Positions 23,902 to 31,360 of a stretch of 32,730 nt of DNA are shown here, piece after piece (position 1 is the first letter of the stretch; each line of letters begins with the position of its first letter). The position numbers and the translations under genes were made by a program. The stretch comes from Novosphingobium aerophilum. GTDB taxonomy: Bacteria > Pseudomonadota > Alphaproteobacteria > Sphingomonadales > Sphingomonadaceae. The notes beneath the pieces were generated by a model. It was not told where the DNA came from and did not search any database. It was given only the letters and a program-made list of their open reading frames with translations. Location of the stretch: assembly GCF_014230305.1 (NCBI RefSeq), contig NZ_JACLAU010000036.1:1-32730 (forward strand), given 5' to 3'.

Positions 23902-23929
23902 CTCTAGAGGGCGCACGCGGCGATGGCAA
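23902..23929 (-). promoter_or_regulatory. Promoter of tRNA-Trp
   Basis: On the minus strand: TTGCCA (23924-23929), 16-nt spacer, CTAGAG (23902-23907). The start would be about 8 nt before the mature tRNA 5' end. Confidence 0.5.
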
Positions 23930-24055
23930 GGCCGAGTTGATGCGCCGTCCAGCGGCAGGACAAAGGGCCCCACCTTCACCCCCAGCCAGCACATGAATGG
24001 CCGGCGGGACCGGGCGCGAAGGCCCCCTGCCCGCCGTCCCTACCGAATGAGGCAT

Positions 24056-24083
24056 TTTGCCGAACAGGCAAATCGGCTAGTCT
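24056..24083 (+). promoter_or_regulatory. Possible aat promoter with embedded inverted repeat
   Basis: TTTGCC-GAACA-GGCAAA (24056-24072) is a perfect inverted repeat overlapping TTGCCG, and TAGTCT (24078-24083) lies 15 nt downstream. A start near 24090 would make the aat mRNA leaderless, in line with the lack of a Shine-Dalgarno. Confidence 0.3.
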
Positions 24084-24091
24084 GAGCGGGC

Positions 24092-24868
24092 ATGCACGCG
24101 CCCGGCAAGATCATCGAACCCGACATGCTGATGCTCGCCTACCGCAGCGGCATCTTTCCGATGGCCGATAGCCGCGACGATCCGGAGGTCTTCTGGGTGG
24201 AGCCGCGGCTGCGCGCGATCCTGCCGCTCGACGGGTTCCGGTGCTCCCGCTCGCTGGCCCGCACGCTGCGCCGGGGGCGGTTCCGGGTGACCTGCAATGC
24301 GGCCTTCGCCGCGGTGATGGCTGCCTGCGCCGCACCGCGCCGGGACACGGCCGAAACCTGGATCAGCGCCAAGATCGCGGCCAGCTACCGCGCGCTCCAC
24401 GCCGAGGGCCGGGCCCATTCGATCGAATGCTGGATGCCCGATCAGCAGGGCGGCCCCGACCTGCTGGTCGGCGGCCTCTATGGCGTCGGGTTCGATCGGG
24501 TGTTCTGCGGCGAATCGATGTTCAGCCGGGTCCCCGATGCCTCCAAGGTGGCCCTGGCCTGGCTGGTCGCGGCGCTGCGGCGGTGCGGGGCCGAACTGCT
24601 CGATTGCCAGTTCATGACCGACCACCTCGCCTCGCTGGGTGCGACCGAGATTCCCCAGGCGCGGTACCTCACCCTGCTCCGTCATGCCCAGCGCCCGCCG
24701 CCGCGGCACACCTATTCCGCGGCGGGCGATTCCACCGGAGCGGGCGACGCGGCGGCCGGGCTGGCGCTGCCCGATGGCTTCGCCGCGCTGCTCGCGGCGG
24801 CGAATGCGGCCGGGTCCTCTTCCTCACCCGGGAACTTCATCGCGCAGTCCTTCACCCAGACATCGTAG
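24092..24868 (+). CDS. aat: Leucyl/phenylalanyl-tRNA--protein transferase
   Basis: 258 residues. Aat adds Leu or Phe to proteins with N-terminal Arg or Lys, marking them for ClpS/ClpAP degradation. Visible motifs are LAYRSGIFPMAD near 15-26, FWVEPRLRAILPLDGFRCSRSLARTLRR, SIECWM, LVGGLYGVGFDRVFCGESMFSR near 128-149, and LLDCQFMTDHLASLGATEIPQARYL. After the catalytic domain a tail of about 50 residues ends in NFIAQSFTQTS. That tail is read antisense to the DUF2155 gene over 157 bp. Start at ATG 24092; no clear Shine-Dalgarno. Confidence 0.94.
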   Translation: MHAPGKIIEPDMLMLAYRSGIFPMADSRDDPEVFWVEPRLRAILPLDGFRCSRSLARTLRRGRFRVTCNAAFAAVMAACAAPRRDTAETWISAKIAASYRALHAEGRAHSIECWMPDQQGGPDLLVGGLYGVGFDRVFCGESMFSRVPDASKVALAWLVAALRRCGAELLDCQFMTDHLASLGATEIPQARYLTLLRHAQRPPPRHTYSAAGDSTGAGDAAAGLALPDGFAALLAAANAAGSSSSPGNFIAQSFTQTS

Positions 24869-25377
24869 ACCGGGTGCTCGACCACGTTGAGCGAGGGCGA
24901 GTTCTTGAACAGCCAGCCGGAGAAAACCTTGTGCCAGCGCAGCGGATCGGCGGTGGTGCGGCGCTCCTCCACCCAGACCTGGACGAAGGCGCCGACTTCG
25001 GGCGGGCTTTCCCACGGCAGGGTGCGTTCGCAGTTGGCCAGCTTGACGATGACATTGCCGATGCGGCGCGTCTCACCGGTGCGCAGCACCAGATCCTGCG
25101 ACAGGTTGTTGCGCTTGTTGAGCAGGCCGATCGTGGCGACCCGATCCTTCACCGGGGTGCCGTAATCGCTTTCCACCACCCGCGCGGCCCCGCTGGCCAC
25201 GACCACCCCCGATGGCACCGCGGTGGGCGATTCGTCGGGGTTCGATCCGGTCATGCCGCAGCCCGCCAGCAGCAGGCAGGCGGCGACCACGCTGCCGGTC
25301 AGGCTCCCGGGACGGACAATTCCGGGCGAACCCGGACCAAGGGCCCGGCGCGTCGCAGGGGCACCCGCCCGTCCCAC
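24712..25377 (-). CDS. DUF2155 lipoprotein
   Basis: 221 residues if started at the GTG (25377) 5 nt after the NDUFA12-like stop. The hydrophobic stretch VVAACLLLAGC ends in a lipobox cysteine at residue 40, suggesting an outer-membrane or periplasmic lipoprotein. The DUF2155 core reads RIGNVIVKLANCERTLPWESPP, VWVEERR and KVFSGWLFKNSPSLNVVEHPVYDVWVKDC; the cysteines are conserved in the family. A low-complexity Ala/Ser/Pro tail follows. The signal is preceded by about 20 odd residues, so the true start is uncertain. Function is unknown, but DUF2155 genes commonly neighbour NDUFA12 genes in alphaproteobacteria, as here. Confidence 0.82.
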   Translation of the reverse strand: MGRAGAPATRRALGPGSPGIVRPGSLTGSVVAACLLLAGCGMTGSNPDESPTAVPSGVVVASGAARVVESDYGTPVKDRVATIGLLNKRNNLSQDLVLRTGETRRIGNVIVKLANCERTLPWESPPEVGAFVQVWVEERRTTADPLRWHKVFSGWLFKNSPSLNVVEHPVYDVWVKDCAMKFPGEEEDPAAFAAASSAAKPSGSASPAAASPAPVESPAAE

Positions 25378-25382
25378 GCGAA

Positions 25383-25796
25383 TCAGGCGTCCGGCGACCA
25401 GGCTTCGTAATCGCCCGTCGCGCGGGCCCGCACCCCGCCCTTGTCCAGCGCGCCTTGCGGCAGGTAGGCGCGGGGCGTGCCGGTGGCGTTGGGCGTGTAG
25501 TCCACTTCCCAGATCCGCGGCGCCGGCAGGAAGCTTTCCGGCACGCCGTCGAAGGTGCTGTGCAGCCAGCCGTGCCATTCCGCCGGAACCCGGCTGGCAT
25601 CATTGGCGCCGTTGTAGATCACCCAGCGGCGTTCCTGGCCAGCCCGGGGATGGCCCTTGGGATAGGGCTTGCGGCCGCGGTAGTAGCGATTGCCCTGGGC
25701 ATCGGTGCCGACATGCTCGCCATGGCGCGCGCTGTCGATCAGGGTGCCGATGGTGGCGCCATCCCACCAGGTGAAGATCTTCATGAGGAGTCCCAT
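25383..25796 (-). CDS. NADH:ubiquinone oxidoreductase accessory subunit, NDUFA12 family
   Basis: 137 residues. KIFTWWDGATIGTLIDSARHGEHVGTDAQGNRYYRGR matches the NDUFA12/B17.2 family, found as a complex I supernumerary subunit in alphaproteobacteria and mitochondria. The downstream RWVIYNG, PAEWHGWLH and PPT-like DYTPNATGT segments also fit. It likely associates peripherally with complex I on the cytoplasmic face. Three Met codons compete (25802, 25796, 25784); 25796 gives MGLLMKIFTWW, closest to homologues. None has a strong Shine-Dalgarno. Confidence 0.9.
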   Translation of the reverse strand: MGLLMKIFTWWDGATIGTLIDSARHGEHVGTDAQGNRYYRGRKPYPKGHPRAGQERRWVIYNGANDASRVPAEWHGWLHSTFDGVPESFLPAPRIWEVDYTPNATGTPRAYLPQGALDKGGVRARATGDYEAWSPDA

Positions 25797-25818
25797 GGCC
25801 ATCGCGCCTAGCGGATTG

Positions 25819-25856
25819 CAGGGGGGTGCGGCAAGGGGGGTGCGGCAGGGGGGTGA
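25819..25856. repeat. Three tandem G-rich units upstream of the NDUFA12-like gene
   Basis: CA(A)GGGGGGTGCGG occurs twice and then partially a third time (13-14 nt units). On the minus strand this C-rich block sits 23-60 nt before the start codon. Each unit carries a G6 run. Confidence 0.6.
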
Positions 25857-25878
25857 GAAACCATGCGGCGATCGGTTG

Positions 25879-26364
25879 TCACCACTCGACCCGGTCGCCC
25901 GGCTTGATCCCCAGGGCCTCGGCCCGGCCCCCGTTGAGTTCGAGCACGGCCAGGGCCACGCCGGATGAGGGCAGCGGGGTCTCGTCATAGGGGACACCGT
26001 GCTGGATGTTGAGGATCCGACGGTCCTTGCCGATGAAGATGATGTCCAGCGGGATCACCGTGTTGCGCATCCAGAAGGCAGCGTAGTCGGCCGGCTCGCG
26101 CAGGAAGATCATGCCCTCGTCCGCGCCCATCTCGGTGCGGAACATCAGGCCGCGCTGCTGCTCCTCGTCGCTTCGGGCCACCTCGACGCGAAAGGTGCGG
26201 GTGCCGATCCGCAGCGGCACGACCGGCAGCCCCGAGACCGGATGGCGCGCCTCGGTCGCCGCGGAGGTCCCGGCCGGGGCCGGCTTGCCCCCGGCCTGCC
26301 CGGGCGAGCAGGCGGCCAGGGCAATGCTGGCGATGGCCAGAACGGCCCGGAAAAGGATGGTCAT
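25879..26364 (-). CDS. DUF192 lipoprotein
   Basis: 161 residues. The signal FRAVLAIASIALAAC ends in a lipobox cysteine at residue 19. The DUF192 domain covers the rest: FRVEVARSDEEQQRGLMFRTEM, GMIFLREP, FWMRNTVIPLDIIFIGKDRRILNIQ and VLELNGGRAEALGIKPGDRV. DUF192 proteins are small, mostly exported, and of unknown function. The ATG overlaps the recX stop (ATGA), so the two are translationally coupled. Confidence 0.9.
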   Translation of the reverse strand: MTILFRAVLAIASIALAACSPGQAGGKPAPAGTSAATEARHPVSGLPVVPLRIGTRTFRVEVARSDEEQQRGLMFRTEMGADEGMIFLREPADYAAFWMRNTVIPLDIIFIGKDRRILNIQHGVPYDETPLPSSGVALAVLELNGGRAEALGIKPGDRVEW

Positions 26365-26930
26365 GCGTCGTTCTCCTGGTCGGCGGCCTCGGCCACCCAC
26401 GCCTCTGCCGCCTGGGGGTCGGCCGCGTCAAGCAGCGCGCGGGCATGATCTGCACGGTGTCCTGCCCGCAACAACGCGCCAAGCTGGCGTTCGCGTCCGG
26501 CCCGATCGGTTACCGCCGGCCCGGTCGCATAGGGGCCCAGCCGCCGCCGCCGCGCCAGGGCCAGCACCGCCTCGCGCTGGGCATGCTCCCCGGCCGCCGC
26601 CTCGGCCCTGTCGGCAAGGCCGATCCCGGCGGCATCCAGCGCCTGGCCGATCCGCCGCTGGCCATAGCCGCGACGGCGCAGCGATCCCGCCTTCATCCGG
26701 GCATAGGCCGCATCGTCGACATAGCCCGCCGCGACGAAGCGCGCGACGATGGCGGCGATCGGCGGCTCGCCCGCCCCGGCCCAGCCGCGCTCGGCGAGCT
26801 TGCGTTTCAAATAGGTTTCGAGTTTAGCCGCGCTCACCGCGAATCGGGCGACGTAGGCCAAGGCCAGCTCGTCGAGACGGGCGGGGTCGATGGGCCTGGG
26901 CGGTCGTTTCTGTCGTGGGGGCGCCGTCAT
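26361..26930 (-). CDS. recX: RecX family regulatory protein
   Basis: 189 residues. RecX proteins bind RecA filaments and usually dampen RecA activity. Features are LDELALAYVARFAVSAAKLETYLKRKL, then RFVAAGYVDDAAYARMKAGSLRRRGYGQRRIGQALDAAGI (the RecX three-helix repeat) and a C-terminal repeat with YATGPAVTDRAGRERQLGALLRAGH. recA is not adjacent. The conserved blocks are weaker than in E. coli RecX but clear. An ATG at 26930 fits the family length. Confidence 0.85.
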   Translation of the reverse strand: MTAPPRQKRPPRPIDPARLDELALAYVARFAVSAAKLETYLKRKLAERGWAGAGEPPIAAIVARFVAAGYVDDAAYARMKAGSLRRRGYGQRRIGQALDAAGIGLADRAEAAAGEHAQREAVLALARRRRLGPYATGPAVTDRAGRERQLGALLRAGHRADHARALLDAADPQAAEAWVAEAADQENDA

Positions 26931-26960
26931 TTGGCCTTATTCGTGCCACAGTCGTTAAGG
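26931..26960 (+). promoter_or_regulatory. Possible promoter of the acyl-AMP ligase gene
   Basis: TTGGCC (26931-26936), 18-nt spacer, TTAAGG (26955-26960). This would leave a leader of about 140 nt. Weak. Confidence 0.25.
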
Positions 26961-27108
26961 ATTGGGGAGGCCCGGTCTGCAGGCCGGATGCGCGGACCGG
27001 GGGGTCAGTGCCAAGGCTGGGTTCATCAGGGGGCGCCTACCCGCACCGTATGATAGACGACCGCATGACAGGCGACCGGGCAACAACAACAAGAGACGGG
27101 TTTTTCGC

Positions 27109-28851
27109 ATGACCGACACCGCCACCCTGCTGGTGCCGACTCCGAACCAGGACAAGCTGCCACGCCGGTTTTCCGATTTCGGGACCTTCGGCGAGGCGCT
27201 GGACTATGCGGCTCAGGGCGTGCGCGGGCTCAATTTCCATGATGCGCGCGGCAACCTCCTGCGGCCCTATCCCTATGCCGAACTGCGCCAGGATGCACTG
27301 GCCGTGGCGCGCCGCCTGATTGCGCGCGGGGTCAAGCCGGAAGACCGCATCGCCCTGATCGCCGAGACCGGGGCCGAATTCGCCGCGCTGTTCTGCGGCG
27401 TGATCTATGCCGGCGCCTGGCCGGTGCCGCTGCCGCTGCCGACCAGCTTCGGCGGCAAGGACAATTACATCGAACAGCTGGTCGTCCAGCTGCGCAGTTC
27501 GGATCCGTCGATCCTGTTCTTCCCGGCCGAACTGGGTGACATGTGCGGCGCCGCTGCCGCGCGGCAGGGCTGCGAGGGGATCGACTGGCAGGCCTTCCTC
27601 GCCACCCCGGCCCCGGCCGAGGCGGTTCTGCCCACCGCCCGGCCCGATCAGATCTGCTACCTGCAGTATTCCTCGGGCTCGACCCGCTTTCCGCACGGCG
27701 TGGCCGTGACGCATGAAGCCCTGCTCGACAATCTGGCCGGCCACGCCCACGGCATGGAACTGCAGCCCGACGATCGCTGCGTCTCGTGGCTGCCATGGTA
27801 TCACGACATGGGCCTGGTCGGCTGCTTCCTCTCGGTGATCGCCAACCAGGTTTCGGTCGATTACCTCAAGACCGAGGATTTCGCCCGCCGCCCGCTCGCC
27901 TGGCTCGACATGATCAGCCGCAACCAGGGCAGCTCGATCTCCTATTCACCCACCTTCGGCTACGACATCTGCGCGCGCCGCATCTCCAGCCAGAGCCACG
28001 TCGCGGAACGGTTCGACCTGTCGCGCTGGCGGATTGCCGGCAACGGGGCGGACATGATCCGGCCCGACGTGATGCAGGGCTTCGTCAACGCCTTTGCCGA
28101 GGCCGGCTTCAAGGCCGCCGCCTTCCTGCCCAGCTATGGCCTGGCCGAGGCGACCCTGGCCGTCACCATCATGCCCCCGGGCGAAGGCATCCGGGTCGAG
28201 CTGGTCGAGGAAGAGCGACTGTCCGGCACGCCCCGCGACCTGTCCCGTCCCGCCCGCTATCGTGCGATCGTCAACTGCGGCAAGCCGGTTCAGGGCATGC
28301 TGGTCGAGATCCGCGGCGAAGCCGGCAAGCCGCTGGCCGATCACCACATCGGCAAGGTGTGGTGCAAGGGCCGCTCGGTCATGCATTCGTACTTCCGCGA
28401 TCCGGAATCGACCGAGGCCTGCCTGGTCGATGGCTGGCTCGACACGGGCGACATGGGCTACATGGCCGATGGCTACCTGTTCATCGTCGGCCGGGCGAAG
28501 GACATGATCATCATCAACGGCAAGAACCACTGGCCCCAGGACATCGAATGGGCCGTGGAGCAGCTCCCCGGCTTCCACCAGGGCGATATCGCCGCCTTCT
28601 CGGTCCAGGCCGAAAACGGCGAGGAAGTCCCCGCCGTGCTGGTCCATTGCCGGGTCTCCGATCCGGTCGAGCGCAAGAAGCTGCATGACCAGATCAAGGA
28701 CAAGGTCCGCTCGATCACCGGGATGAACTGCGTGGTCGAACTGGTCCCGCCGCGCACCCTGCCGCGCACCAGCTCGGGCAAGCTGTCCCGCGCGAAGGCC
28801 CGCAACCTCTATCTCGCCGGAGAGATCCAGCCCTATTCGCTGGCGGCCTGA
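27109..28851 (+). CDS. Fatty-acyl-AMP ligase (FAAL) / acyl-ACP synthetase
   Basis: 580 residues, ANL adenylate-forming superfamily. It activates fatty acids as acyl-AMP and usually hands them to an acyl-carrier protein rather than CoA. Motifs in order: the P-loop-like YLQYSSGSTRFPHGVAVTH (about 184-202), WLPWYHDMGLVG near 228, PSYGLAEATLAVT near 340, DTGDMGYMADGYLFIVGRAKDMIIINGKNHWPQDIE (about 445-480) and the C-terminal PRTSSGKLSRAK with the catalytic lysine near 558. The HDMGL and NHWPQDIE forms are FAAL-like rather than FACL. It stands alone, with no PKS/NRPS. A role in acyl-ACP supply, for example for sphingolipids as shown for a Caulobacter homologue, is an inference. The start has no good Shine-Dalgarno. 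Confidence 0.88.
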   Translation: MTDTATLLVPTPNQDKLPRRFSDFGTFGEALDYAAQGVRGLNFHDARGNLLRPYPYAELRQDALAVARRLIARGVKPEDRIALIAETGAEFAALFCGVIYAGAWPVPLPLPTSFGGKDNYIEQLVVQLRSSDPSILFFPAELGDMCGAAAARQGCEGIDWQAFLATPAPAEAVLPTARPDQICYLQYSSGSTRFPHGVAVTHEALLDNLAGHAHGMELQPDDRCVSWLPWYHDMGLVGCFLSVIANQVSVDYLKTEDFARRPLAWLDMISRNQGSSISYSPTFGYDICARRISSQSHVAERFDLSRWRIAGNGADMIRPDVMQGFVNAFAEAGFKAAAFLPSYGLAEATLAVTIMPPGEGIRVELVEEERLSGTPRDLSRPARYRAIVNCGKPVQGMLVEIRGEAGKPLADHHIGKVWCKGRSVMHSYFRDPESTEACLVDGWLDTGDMGYMADGYLFIVGRAKDMIIINGKNHWPQDIEWAVEQLPGFHQGDIAAFSVQAENGEEVPAVLVHCRVSDPVERKKLHDQIKDKVRSITGMNCVVELVPPRTLPRTSSGKLSRAKARNLYLAGEIQPYSLAA

Positions 28852-28887
28852 GCGCTGCCAGCGGCCCGGGGCCGGGAGACCGAATTG

Positions 28888-29020
28888 GCTCGCGCAAAGG
28901 CGCAAAGGCGCGAAGTGCCCGCACCCACGTCGTGACGATGTGCTGATCGACTTGCGGCGGTAGATCCGGCGACTTCGTCGAGAGCGCAACACCTTGGCGT
29001 CTTTGCGCCTTTGCGCGAAC
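28888..29020. repeat. Inverted-repeat element with CGCAAAGGCGCAAAG ends, about 133 bp
   Basis: The left arm GCTCGCGCAAAGGCGCAAAG (28888-28907) and right arm CTTTGCGCCTTTGCGCGAAC (29001-29020) are inverted copies differing at one of 20 positions. The 93-bp interior has no gene. Arms of this (TTTGCGCCTTTGCGC) form are familiar from many sphingomonad intergenic regions. Confidence 0.7.
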
Positions 29021-29029
29021 CGGTTGCGG

Positions 29030-29058
29030 TTGCCATCAGGCGAGCCGGCCGTTTTAGC
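29030..29058 (+). promoter_or_regulatory. Promoter of telA
   Basis: TTGCCA (29030-29035), 17-nt spacer, TTTAGC (29053-29058), about 73 nt upstream of the ATG. It begins 10 nt after the repeat's right arm. Confidence 0.45.
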
Positions 29059-29130
29059 TGAATAATACACTTGCGCCCGGGCGCGAAACATCCCATTTTC
29101 CGGGGAACCGAAACCCGGAACCCCAAGCGC

Positions 29131-30339
29131 ATGGCCACGAACCCGACCGACACCGCGACCGCAGCCCCCCTCACCCTGACACCACCCGATCCGGTGCCGG
29201 TGGTCGCGCCGGCCCAGGCGGTCGGGCTGGTCCCGATCAGCGAAGAGGCCAAGTCCAAGTTGCAGCAGAAGGTCGATGCCTTCGTCGCCGATCTGGTGGC
29301 GCAGGATCCGAACAGCCCCGAGTTCGGCAAGCGGATCGACCAACTGACCAACATGGGCCGAAAGGAAATCGCCGCCGCGGCGGGGATGTCGAACCGCTTC
29401 CTCGATCGCCCGGTGCGCGCCATGGACAAGGACAGCGGCGTCGGCGCCAACTTGTCCGAACTGCGCCGCACGGTCGAATCGCTCGATCCGGGCAAGGCCG
29501 GGGCTCTCAACAAGCCCAAGAAGCTGCTCGGCATCATCCCCTTCGGCAACAGCTTGAAGCGCTATTTCAACTCGTACCAGTCGGCCCAGACGCACATCCA
29601 GTCGATCCTGACCCACCTCGCCTCGGGCAAGGACGAGCTGCTGATGGACAATGCCGCGATCGACGTGGAGCGGCAGAAGCTGTGGGAGGCCATGGGCAAT
29701 CTCGAACAGATGATCGAGATCAGCCGGACCATGGACGCCAAGCTGGAGGAAACCGCCGCCGATCTCGACGCGACCGAGCCGGCCAAGGCCAAGGCGATCC
29801 GCGAGAGCGCGCTGTTCTACACCCGCCAGCGCACCCAGGACCTCATGACCCAGATGGCGGTCACCGTGCAGGGCTATCTGGCGCTCGATCTGGTCAAGAA
29901 AAACAATGTCGAGCTGGTCAAGGGCGTGGACCGGGCCAGCACCACCACGGTCGCCGCGCTGCGCACCGCCGTCACCGTGGCCCAGGCCATGGCCAACCAG
30001 CGGCTGGTGCTGGACCAGGTCACGGCGCTCAACACCACCACGGCCAACATGATCGACAGCACCGGCCAGTTGCTCAAGACCCAGACCGCGCGGATCCACG
30101 AACAGGCCGCCAGCAGCACGATCCCGCTGGAAACGCTGCAGCGCGCCTTCCAGAACATCTATGACACGATGGATTCGATCGACACCTTCAAGCTCAAGGC
30201 ACTCGATGCGATGAAGCAGACGGTCAACACCCTGTCGACCGAGCTCGACAAGTCCAAGGGCTATATCGCGCGCGCCGAAGGGGCCGAACAGGCGCGTCTC
30301 GGCGCCGAAGTGCCCTCGCCGCTCTCGCTGGAAGGCTGA
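29131..30339 (+). CDS. Toxic anion resistance protein, TelA/KlaA family
   Basis: 402 residues. A Pro/Thr-rich N-terminus is followed by a long, mostly alpha-helical TelA domain. Segments include ISEEAKSKLQQKVDAFVADL, FGNSLKRYFNSYQSAQTHIQSILTHLASGKDELLMDN, LFYTRQRTQDLMTQMAVTVQGYLALDLVKKNN and QTARIHEQAASSTIPLETLQRAFQNIYDTMDSID. TelA proteins are linked to tellurite resistance and, in some hosts, to cell-envelope stress; the biochemical activity is unknown. ATG at 29131 is used. An ATG 60 nt upstream is possible, but its extension is poor. The stop overlaps the next start (TGATG). Confidence 0.9.
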   Translation: MATNPTDTATAAPLTLTPPDPVPVVAPAQAVGLVPISEEAKSKLQQKVDAFVADLVAQDPNSPEFGKRIDQLTNMGRKEIAAAAGMSNRFLDRPVRAMDKDSGVGANLSELRRTVESLDPGKAGALNKPKKLLGIIPFGNSLKRYFNSYQSAQTHIQSILTHLASGKDELLMDNAAIDVERQKLWEAMGNLEQMIEISRTMDAKLEETAADLDATEPAKAKAIRESALFYTRQRTQDLMTQMAVTVQGYLALDLVKKNNVELVKGVDRASTTTVAALRTAVTVAQAMANQRLVLDQVTALNTTTANMIDSTGQLLKTQTARIHEQAASSTIPLETLQRAFQNIYDTMDSIDTFKLKALDAMKQTVNTLSTELDKSKGYIARAEGAEQARLGAEVPSPLSLEG

Positions 30340-31103
30340 TGGCCGACGACGCGCGCGACAGCGATCGCATCCTTGCGGCGGCGCGGCAGAGCCTGGTCGA
30401 GCAGCGCGCCGGGGGCCGCCGCGTGGCGACGCGCGCCTCGATCGGCCGGCGCTCGGCCCAGCTCAAGCGGCAGCACCTGCTGGCCCGGTTCCGGCGCGCC
30501 CTGATCGCGGTGGCCGGGGTGGTCCTGGCGACGATCGCGGCCGGGTGGGTGCTGAACGGCATCGGCCTGGGCGGCCTGTTCCTCGCGGTGATCGGGGCCA
30601 TGGTGATCGGCGGCGTGCTGCTCAGCTATCCCCGGATGACCGTGCCGGAACCCGATCAGCTCGCCCAGGGATCGCTGCGCTCGATCGTCGGCAAGACCGA
30701 GCTGTGGCTGGAAAGCCAGCGCCGCGCCCTCCCCGCCCCGGCGGTCGGCCTGATCGACCACATCGGGGTCCAGCTCGATGCCCTGGGCCTCCAGCTCGAC
30801 CGGATCGGCGAGGATCAGCCGGGCACGACCGAAATCCGCAAGCTGGTGGGCGAGGACCTGCCCGGCCTGGTCCGCACCTACACCGCGATCCCCCCGCACC
30901 TGCGCGCCGAGCCGCGCCCCGGCGGCGGATCCCCCGACAGTGCCCTGGCCGAAAGCCTGACCCGGATCAGCGGCGAGATCGACAGCATGACCCGCCAGCT
31001 CGCCAGCGGCACGATCGACGAACTGGCGATCAAGGCGCGCTACCTCGACTACAAGTACGGCGGCGCGCTGGAGGACAAGAGCGGGGATTCCGCCACGGGC
31101 TGA
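30339..31103 (+). CDS. TelA-partner membrane protein (XpaC-like position)
   Basis: 254 residues. A basic N-terminus is followed by two adjacent membrane helices (about 54-72 and 77-96) and a cytosolic helical domain with LRSIVGKTELWLESQRRALPAPAVGLIDHIGVQLDALGLQLDRI and TEIRKLVGEDLPGLVRTYTAIP. The ATG shares one base with the telA stop, so the two are translationally coupled. In many bacteria telA pairs with an XpaC-type gene having the same two-helix plus helical-domain layout. I infer equivalence from position and topology, not clear sequence identity. Confidence 0.8.
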   Translation: MADDARDSDRILAAARQSLVEQRAGGRRVATRASIGRRSAQLKRQHLLARFRRALIAVAGVVLATIAAGWVLNGIGLGGLFLAVIGAMVIGGVLLSYPRMTVPEPDQLAQGSLRSIVGKTELWLESQRRALPAPAVGLIDHIGVQLDALGLQLDRIGEDQPGTTEIRKLVGEDLPGLVRTYTAIPPHLRAEPRPGGGSPDSALAESLTRISGEIDSMTRQLASGTIDELAIKARYLDYKYGGALEDKSGDSATG

Positions 31104-31177
31104 GGCCTGCAGGCTTGCGACGACAATCGGCCGGATCGGAACAGGCCGGCCTGCCGTCCCAACGCTAGCAAAACATC

Positions 31178-31293
31178 ATCGTCACCCCGGCCCTGCCTGC
31201 CCTGACGGAGGTCAGGGACCCGGGGCCGGGCTTCCGCTTGCGGCGGCAGACCGGGGATGAAGCCCTGTCCCGGGTCAAGCCCGGGGTGACGAT
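31178..31293. repeat. Inverted-repeat element with ATCGTCACCCCGG ends, 116 bp
   Basis: ATCGTCACCCCGG (31178-31190) and CCGGGGTGACGAT (31281-31293) are perfect 13-bp inverted ends. The interior has further small dyads (CCTGACGGAGGTCAGG; CCCGGGTCAAGCCCGGG). It lies between convergent genes and may also terminate transcription from both sides. Confidence 0.65.
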
Positions 31294-31360
31294 CGAGAAA
31301 GGGCACGTGGCCCTCCCCTGCGACACCCGGCGGCTCCAACTGGGGAGGGAACGGCCCCCG

